Assembly: GCA_005786775.1 (NCBI GenBank) | Contig: SYDD01000338.1 | Coordinates: 1 to 9,783 of the forward strand | Source: Opitutaceae bacterium | GTDB taxonomy: Bacteria; Verrucomicrobiota; Verrucomicrobiia; Opitutales; Opitutaceae | Direction: 5' to 3' | DNA: 9,783 nt | Part shown: in pieces, positions 6,119 to 9,783 of the stretch | Layout of the letters: every line of letters starts with the position of its first letter | Numbering within the stretch: the first letter of the stretch is position 1 | Notes under the pieces: model-generated | What the model saw: the letters and a program-made list of their open reading frames with translations, nothing else | Told to the model about the DNA's origin: nothing | Database searches by the model: none | Program-made: the position numbers and the translations under genes

Positions 6119-6340
6119 ATGACCACCTACGTGTACGAGACCATCCCGGAACAACCGGGCCAGGCGCCGCGCCAGTTCGAGGTCCGCCAGTCGATGCACG
6201 ATGCCCCGCTGACGCGGCATCCGGAGACCGGCGAGCGCGTGAAGCGCGTGATCGCCGGCGGCTATGGGGTCATCGCCCAGCGCGCAGCCCCACCCCCGGC
6301 GCCCTGCGGCAACTCGTGCGCCTGCTACGGGAACAACTGA
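6119..6340 (+). CDS. FmdB-like small protein lacking the zinc-ribbon cysteines
   Basis: A 73-residue protein. MTTYVYE, the FEVRQSMHDAPLTRHPETGE block and the VKRVIAGGYGVIAQ end follow the FmdB/CxxC zinc-ribbon family (usually M-TYEY, FE--QSM-DAPL, RVISGG-GVIF). The two CxxC pairs that bind zinc in that family are absent: their places are taken by TIPEQPGQ and RHPETG. Instead there is a C-terminal tail with Cys63, Cys67 and Cys69 (CGNSCAC), after a proline-rich linker. A role is not known; FmdB-like proteins are described as putative regulators, and a protein without the ribbon may only keep the fold. The start at 6119 gives the usual family N-terminus; no Shine-Dalgarno is seen. The next gene overlaps its 3' end. 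Confidence 0.75.
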   Translation: MTTYVYETIPEQPGQAPRQFEVRQSMHDAPLTRHPETGERVKRVIAGGYGVIAQRAAPPPAPCGNSCACYGNN

Positions 6341-6794
6341 TCTCAGGACGCCAAACCTCTCCGCCCCCGACCTCACCGCCCATCCGCCGCGCAGCGTCCG
6401 CGTCCGCCTCGGCGGCTACGCCCACCTGCCACGCCTTCTCGACAAGGCACGGGCCAGCGCCGCCAGCAAGCTGGGCGCGTACCACTACAACTGCCCGCTC
6501 GATAAACAGTTTTTCACCTTCACCGGGCTGAACGCGGACGCCTTCCTCCCGGAGGCCACCAAGGGCGTTTCCGGCACGCAGATGCTGGCCTGGGTGCGCG
6601 CCCGAACCGCGCGGCTGCCGGCCGAGATCGAGGCGTGGTCCGACTGGCTGATGCGCCACAGCCCCGGCGGCAGCGACGGCCACCAATGGATGGCGACAAC
6701 CCTCAAGGCCGCGGCCCCCGACCGCGATGACATCCGGGGCTTCGCGGACCTGCTGGACCTGGACGATTACGTGAGTTTCGGCGGCCGCGGCTAA
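6264..6794 (+). CDS. DUF5069 domain protein
   Basis: Function unknown. From about residue 36 the translation is typical DUF5069: DLTAHPPRSVRVRLGGYAHL, PRLLDKARA, YHYNCPLDKQFFTFTGL with NADAFL, then MLAWVRAR and a C-terminal part ending in DDIRGFADLLDLDDY. Members are about 150 residues; here the frame gives 176. The only ATG, GTG or TTG before the domain in this frame is ATG 6264, inside the preceding FmdB-like gene, so the two would overlap by 77 bases in different frames and the first 30 or so residues (rich in Pro, Ala and Arg) would be non-homologous. A non-standard start close to the upstream stop at 6340 is the alternative. The domain is certain; the start is not. The tight arrangement suggests translational coupling with the FmdB-like gene. 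Confidence 0.8.
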   Translation: MGSSPSAQPHPRRPAATRAPATGTTDLRTPNLSAPDLTAHPPRSVRVRLGGYAHLPRLLDKARASAASKLGAYHYNCPLDKQFFTFTGLNADAFLPEATKGVSGTQMLAWVRARTARLPAEIEAWSDWLMRHSPGGSDGHQWMATTLKAAAPDRDDIRGFADLLDLDDYVSFGGRG

Positions 6795-6809
6795 ACCGCG
6801 GGTACCGCG

Positions 6810-6832
6810 TCCCGCCCGCGGCGGGGGCGGGA
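6810..6832. terminator. Hairpin between convergent genes, possible terminator
   Basis: TCCCGCCC (6810-6817) and GGGCGGGA (6825-6832) form a perfect 8-bp stem in the 47-base gap between the convergent DUF5069 and MazG-like genes. A smaller CGCGG-GTA-CCGCG hairpin precedes it (6797-6809). Neither strand shows a T run after it, so termination is inferred from position alone. Confidence 0.4.
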
Positions 6833-6841
6833 AAGAGCCGG

Positions 6842-7216
6842 TCAGAGCTCCGTGTATTTGTCGGAACGCCCACGGGCGCGTTCGACCGGGTATTTGGCGG
6901 CGTTGGCGGCCATCTTGGTCGCAATCGCAGAAGATAGGTCGATGCCAGCCATATTGGCGAATTGGAGGGCGTAGACCACTACGTCGGCCAGTTCATCCGC
7001 GATGCGGGGCTGGCGGGCGGGGTCGGCGGCGAGTCGCCGCGCCTCCTCAGGCGAAATCCAGAGGAAGGGCTCCATCAGTTCGCCGGCCTCGGCGGCAAGG
7101 GCCATGCTGAGGTTCTTGGGGCTGTGGAACTGCTCCCAATCCCGCTCCCGGGCAAAGGCGAGCACGCGCGCCTTGAGGGCGGCCACGGTGGTGGAGTCGT
7201 CGGTTCCGGCGGTCAT
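6842..7216 (-). CDS. MazG-like nucleotide pyrophosphohydrolase
   Basis: A 124-residue all-alpha NTP pyrophosphatase of the MazG-like/dCTPase (RS21-C6) type, cytoplasmic, which cleaves (d)NTPs to NMP and pyrophosphate and is thought to clean non-canonical nucleotides from the pool. The Mg-binding motif ExxE...ExxD is complete: E43 and E46 in AAEAGELME, E75 and D78 in DELADVV. Other family blocks are RERDWEQFHSPKNLSMALA (24-42) and the C-terminal KMAANAAKYPVERARG followed by KYTEL. Length is normal for the family. ATG at 7216 (MTAGTDDSTT) was chosen because homology begins shortly after it; the frame stays open upstream through non-homologous sequence. It is convergent with the DUF5069 gene and divergent from hsp20. 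The exact substrate cannot be read from sequence. No Shine-Dalgarno. Confidence 0.92.
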   Translation of the reverse strand: MTAGTDDSTTVAALKARVLAFARERDWEQFHSPKNLSMALAAEAGELMEPFLWISPEEARRLAADPARQPRIADELADVVVYALQFANMAGIDLSSAIATKMAANAAKYPVERARGRSDKYTEL

Positions 7217-7536
7217 TCGGAGACGGTGGGGAACCGGCCGAGGCGGCGCAATCCCGCGGAAAACTGCATTTCTGACTTGGCACGACGCCTGCATTACATT
7301 TTTTCGCCAAGTTCTCGGATGACCGTCTCGTTCCATTCCTCCGCCCGCCGCTCCGGCGCCTGCATCCAGCAGGCGTGGCAGCGTCATGGCGGCATGGGCG
7401 CGGTCACCGTTTCCGTCGGAAACAAAAAGACCGGTCCGGGCCGCCAGCACTGAAGCTTCCCTCCGGAAGCGCAGTTCCTGAGCCAAGCCCGACGGTCTTC
7501 CGACCGGCGAGGAGGGCGCTTCCACCCCTTTCCTCC
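7217..7536. other. 320-bp divergent intergenic region (MazG-like / hsp20)
   Basis: No supported gene. It carries a sigma-54-type promoter at 7278-7293, a 7-bp inverted repeat around it (ACTTGGC 7275-7281, GCCAAGT 7306-7312), a six-T run at 7299-7304, and a hairpin GCTTCC-CTCC-GGAAGC at 7455-7470 within the presumed hsp20 leader. A 44-codon frame from ATG 7319 to 7453 starts soon after the predicted transcription start, but nothing else supports it. No MazG promoter was recognised. Confidence 0.55.
7278..7293 (+). promoter_or_regulatory. Sigma-54 (-24/-12) promoter facing hsp20
   Basis: TGGCACG-ACGC-CTGCA matches the sigma-54 consensus TGGCACG-N4-TTGC(A/T) at all positions except the first T of the -12 half (C here). 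GG (7279-7280) and GC (7291-7292) have the required 10-base separation. Transcription would begin near 7304, leaving a leader of about 230 bases before the hsp20 ATG at 7537. The match is direct; use by RpoN and the target gene are inferred. Confidence 0.65.
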
Positions 7537-7929
7537 ATGAACCACACCGCCACCTCCCTCCTGCCCCGCGCCGGAGTCCGTCCTGCCCTGAGCGTCCGCC
7601 CCGACCGGCGGCCCCGGCAGCCGGTCCACGAGTGCACGGAGCACCCGGAGGGCGTCCGGATCACCGTGTACGTGCCGGGCGTCGACGACTCGGCGGTGGA
7701 GATCGAGGGCCGCGGGGCGGACCTGACCGTGCTCGCGCGCAAGGAGCGCGTGGTGCGGCCGAACTTCGAGGCGCTGCACCTCGAAGCCGCGCAGCGCGAC
7801 TACCTCCTGCGGCTGCGCCTGGGCAAGGGCTACGACTTCAGCCGGATGGAGGCGGAACTGGCCGACGGTGTCCTCACCGTGCTGGTCCCGCGCCGGACCC
7901 GGGCTGCGGCGACCTGCCTTGCCGCCTGA
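7537..7929 (+). CDS. Hsp20 / alpha-crystallin family small heat-shock protein
   Basis: A 130-residue ATP-independent holdase chaperone that binds unfolding proteins in the cytoplasm. Residues 1-30 are a short, Arg/Pro-rich variable arm. The alpha-crystallin domain runs from about 34 to 119: RITVYVPGVDDSAVEIEGRG followed by LTVLARKE is the usual PGV...IEV...L-V-G-R strand pattern, DYLLRLRLGKGYD takes the place of the usual F-R-F-LP segment, and AELADGVLTVLVPRR is the canonical A-L-NGVL-V-LPK ending. The C-terminal tail is only about 10 residues (TRAAATCLAA) and lacks the I-x-I motif used for oligomer assembly in many relatives. The ATG at 7537 is the start that gives a normal family length; the upstream in-frame ATG at 7375 would add 54 unrelated residues. 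A sigma-54-type promoter lies upstream. No Shine-Dalgarno; the leader is pyrimidine-rich. Confidence 0.88.
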   Translation: MNHTATSLLPRAGVRPALSVRPDRRPRQPVHECTEHPEGVRITVYVPGVDDSAVEIEGRGADLTVLARKERVVRPNFEALHLEAAQRDYLLRLRLGKGYDFSRMEAELADGVLTVLVPRRTRAAATCLAA

Positions 7930-8011
7930 GGCGGATGCCCCCAGGCCGGGGTGGCCCCTGAGCACCCCTTGGAGCGGCCTGCTCGCACCCGAGCGCTCCC
8001 TCCGGCTCTCC

Positions 8012-8066
8012 TTCGATTCTCCTTCGATTCTCGTTCGATTCTCGTTCGATTGAACTTCGATTGCGG
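8012..8066. repeat. Five-unit 11-bp tandem repeat (TTCGATT)
   Basis: TTCGATT occurs at 8012, 8023, 8034, 8045 and 8056, always 11 bases apart. The spacers are CTCC, CTCG, CTCG, GAAC and GCGG, so the core is fixed while the linker degenerates towards the right. The array is flanked by a 7-bp inverted repeat, CCCGAGC (7988-7994) and GCTCGGG (8066-8072). It lies in the 232-base gap between the convergent hsp20 and MFS genes, where no promoter is expected. Confidence 0.9.
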
Positions 8067-8106
8067 CTCGGGCGTCCCGGGGCCCGGCCGCGGGCCTCGG
8101 GCCGAT

Positions 8107-8136
8107 AAAAAAGCCGCACCCCGAAAGGGGTGCGGC
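8107..8136 (-). terminator. Strong intrinsic terminator of the MFS transporter gene
   Basis: A perfect 10-bp stem (GCCGCACCCC 8113-8122, GGGGTGCGGC 8127-8136) is closed by a GAAA loop on the plus strand (TTTC on the minus). On the minus strand it is followed by six Ts (8112-8107). It lies 25 bases after the transporter stop. On the plus strand only CTTA follows, so it would stop hsp20 transcripts less well. Confidence 0.92.
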
Positions 8137-8161
8137 CTTAAGGTCAGGACCGGAGGGCGGC

Positions 8162-9727
8162 TCAGGTCTGCTCCTCAAGCTTCACCGGGCGGTACCCGCC
8201 GATGCCCTTGAAGTAGAACATCATCAGCAGGTAAACGACGGCCATCGTCAGCGGGATGTACGAGTCCACCTTGAGGGTGGCGCGGTCGCCCTGCTGGTTG
8301 GCGGCGACGATCGCCTTCTGCTCGGCGGTGCCCTTGTCGCCGGCCTTCTTGGCGGCCTCGAGCTTGGAACCGTCGACGGCGGTGACCGGGTCGAGGAACA
8401 GGAACTTCGAGGGCGCGGCGGCCTTGTTGGCCTCGTAGACCGCGGCATTGGAGGCCTTCAGGTTCTCGGCGGTGAAGCGGTCCTTGGCGTAGCCGAGGCC
8501 GGGGCCGCCGATGAGGCCGGCGGACAGCATCCCGATGCCACCCATAATGGACATCGCGACAGCGCCGGAGCGGGGGAAGCGGTCACCGACCACCGCGAGC
8601 ATCGTGGGCCAGAAGAACGTCTTGCCAACGGCGTAGAGGCCGAGGGCGATGAACGCGATGGCGAAGGAGTTCATCCCGGAGGCCATCTGGAGGCCGACCA
8701 CGGCGAGGATGGAGGACGTCAGCAGCAGGCCGATCGGGGACAGGCCGAGGCGGGTCTCGATCCAGTGGGCACAGAAGCGCAGGCCGAACATAATGGCGGA
8801 GGTCCAGATGAACAGGATCTTGCCCTGCGTCGGCGTGAAGAGGTTGCCGGTGATGGCCTCGATCCAGCCGTCCGTGCCGAGCTCGACGGCGCCGATCATC
8901 GCGTGGGTGACGAAGAGGACGAAGAGCAGGAAGGAGCCGAAGGAGAAGCGGGTGAGCAGGCCGACCACGATCACGAGGCCGCCGCCGGCGACCCAGCCGA
9001 TGGTGGGGTTCTTGAAGACGCCGCCGAGGAACAGGGCGAGGAGGTAGCAGGCGACCGCGGCGCCGAGGATGCCGACGTCCTTGAACATATCCGCGTAGCT
9101 GGTGCCCTTGGCCGCGGCTTCCGACTTCGGGAAGGACTGGCCCATGAACATCACGGCGTAGGCGATGGTGGGGACGAGATAGAAGGCCAACTGGCCCTTC
9201 CAGCCGAAGCCCATCACGGTGCCCAGCACATAGGAGGCGACGGCGCCCAGCACCATGCCGAGGGGCCAGGAGGCGTGCAGGATGTTGAGGAAGTGCGTGC
9301 GGTTCTGGGGGTAAACGGTCGCGACCAGCGGGTTAGCCACCGCCTCGAGCGTGCCGTTGGCGTAGGCGAAGATGAACATGCCCCAATAAAGGAAATCGTA
9401 GGCGTTCTGCGGGGTGCTCGCCATGAAAGTGACGACCGCGGAGAGCACGTGGCCGAGCAGCGCGAGGGCGACCAGCTTGCCGTAGCCCAACTTGTCGACG
9501 ATCACGCCACCGATGATGATGCCGAAGCAGAAGCCGGTGAATCCGGCGCCGCCGATAGCTCCGAGCTGCGTGGCGGTGAAGCCGTATTCGGAGGCCCAAG
9601 CGCCGAATATGCCACCGCGGAGGGCGAAGCCGACGCCGGCGGCAAGGATGGCCATGAAGCCCGCCCACAACAGCCGGCTGGCGTTGGGCACGGTGCCTTC
9701 GTTACTGATCTGAGGAGTACTGGTCAT
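8162..9727 (-). CDS. Major facilitator superfamily transporter with a large soluble insertion
   Basis: A 521-residue inner-membrane secondary transporter, probably proton- or ion-coupled; a sugar-type substrate is possible but cannot be read from the sequence. Hydrophobic helices are visible at about 18-38, 55-78, 84-104, 110-134, 153-173, 178-196, 217-238, 243-283, 303-321, 332-349, 353-378, 387-412 and 489-508. The loop GGVIVDKLGYGKLVALALL (73-91) matches the MFS motif-A position between helices 2 and 3 (usually G-x-L-a-D-r-x-G-R-k), and WPLGMVLGA and KTFFWPTMLAVVGDRFPRSG are conserved-looking segments. Between the last two helices is a charged, helix-prone insertion of about 75 residues (413-487, rich in Ala, Lys and Asp). 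The start MTSTPQISNE at 9727 is followed by the first helix at a normal distance. No Shine-Dalgarno: the leader is CT-rich. The 56 bases to the right edge hold nothing recognisable. Confidence 0.9.
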   Translation of the reverse strand: MTSTPQISNEGTVPNASRLLWAGFMAILAAGVGFALRGGIFGAWASEYGFTATQLGAIGGAGFTGFCFGIIIGGVIVDKLGYGKLVALALLGHVLSAVVTFMASTPQNAYDFLYWGMFIFAYANGTLEAVANPLVATVYPQNRTHFLNILHASWPLGMVLGAVASYVLGTVMGFGWKGQLAFYLVPTIAYAVMFMGQSFPKSEAAAKGTSYADMFKDVGILGAAVACYLLALFLGGVFKNPTIGWVAGGGLVIVVGLLTRFSFGSFLLFVLFVTHAMIGAVELGTDGWIEAITGNLFTPTQGKILFIWTSAIMFGLRFCAHWIETRLGLSPIGLLLTSSILAVVGLQMASGMNSFAIAFIALGLYAVGKTFFWPTMLAVVGDRFPRSGAVAMSIMGGIGMLSAGLIGGPGLGYAKDRFTAENLKASNAAVYEANKAAAPSKFLFLDPVTAVDGSKLEAAKKAGDKGTAEQKAIVAANQQGDRATLKVDSYIPLTMAVVYLLMMFYFKGIGGYRPVKLEEQT

Positions 9728-9783
9728 AGGTTGGAGGGATGCGATGGGGTTCGGGGAAGCAGAAACCCGGGGACCGCCGGCGC

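Noticed and set aside
5672..6376. 234-codon minus-strand frame over the repeat region
   Set aside because: Covers inverted repeats and the antisense of the FmdB-like gene; low-complexity translation and no family.
7319..7453. 44-codon frame just after the sigma-54 promoter
   Set aside because: No Shine-Dalgarno, no family, no other coding evidence; more likely part of the hsp20 leader.
8012..8066. CRISPR array
   Set aside because: Repeats are 7 bp with 4-bp linkers; far too short, and there are no cas genes.
7384..8178. 264-codon minus-strand frame across hsp20 and the TTCGATT array
   Set aside because: Antisense to hsp20 and crosses a terminator and tandem repeat; translation of the array is only a repetitive by-product.

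Overview
The window is GC-rich and densely packed with bacterial genes on both strands. The best guess for the organism is a member of the Verrucomicrobiota, probably near Opitutaceae. This rests on the mix of alternative complex III genes, a DUF3568 lipoprotein, a DUF5069 protein, a cysteine-less FmdB-like protein, a sigma-54-type promoter and starts that almost all lack a Shine-Dalgarno sequence. It is an inference from gene content, not from a phylogenetic marker.

Layout. At the left edge, on the minus strand, are the first two genes of an alternative complex III operon: actA (pentaheme cytochrome c) and the N-terminus of actB (molybdopterin-oxidoreductase-like iron-sulfur subunit), joined by an ATGA overlap. 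Upstream, separated by an intrinsic terminator, is an RhlE-like DEAD-box RNA helicase with DEVD in motif II and a long Arg/Gly/Asp-rich N-terminal extension. Next comes a small DUF3568 lipoprotein gene. Divergent from it, on the plus strand, are a two-helix membrane protein, a YqhD-type NADPH-dependent aldehyde reductase and the molybdopterin adenylyltransferase MogA.

From 5586 to 6118 lies a 533-bp gene-free stretch that is unusually structured. It holds a palindromic element (14-bp perfect arms, 5628-5689) and a larger inverted repeat with two exactly 67-bp arms (5782-5848 and 5979-6045). Then come a FmdB-like small protein without zinc ligands and an overlapping DUF5069 gene, both on plus, and a MazG-like nucleotide pyrophosphohydrolase on minus. 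The 320-bp divergent gap between MazG and a small heat-shock protein (Hsp20) carries a good -24/-12 sigma-54 promoter pointing towards hsp20. Between hsp20 and a convergent MFS transporter lie five copies of TTCGATT at exact 11-bp spacing and a strong intrinsic terminator for the transporter.

How the genes work together. ActA and ActB belong to a quinol-oxidising respiratory complex. The helicase, Hsp20, YqhD (reactive-aldehyde detoxification) and MazG (nucleotide-pool cleaning) are housekeeping or stress functions, and MogA makes molybdenum cofactor. No defence system, transposase, tRNA, rRNA or CRISPR array is visible. The most unexplained signals are the non-coding repeats at 5628-6045 and 8012-8066 and the sigma-54 element before hsp20.
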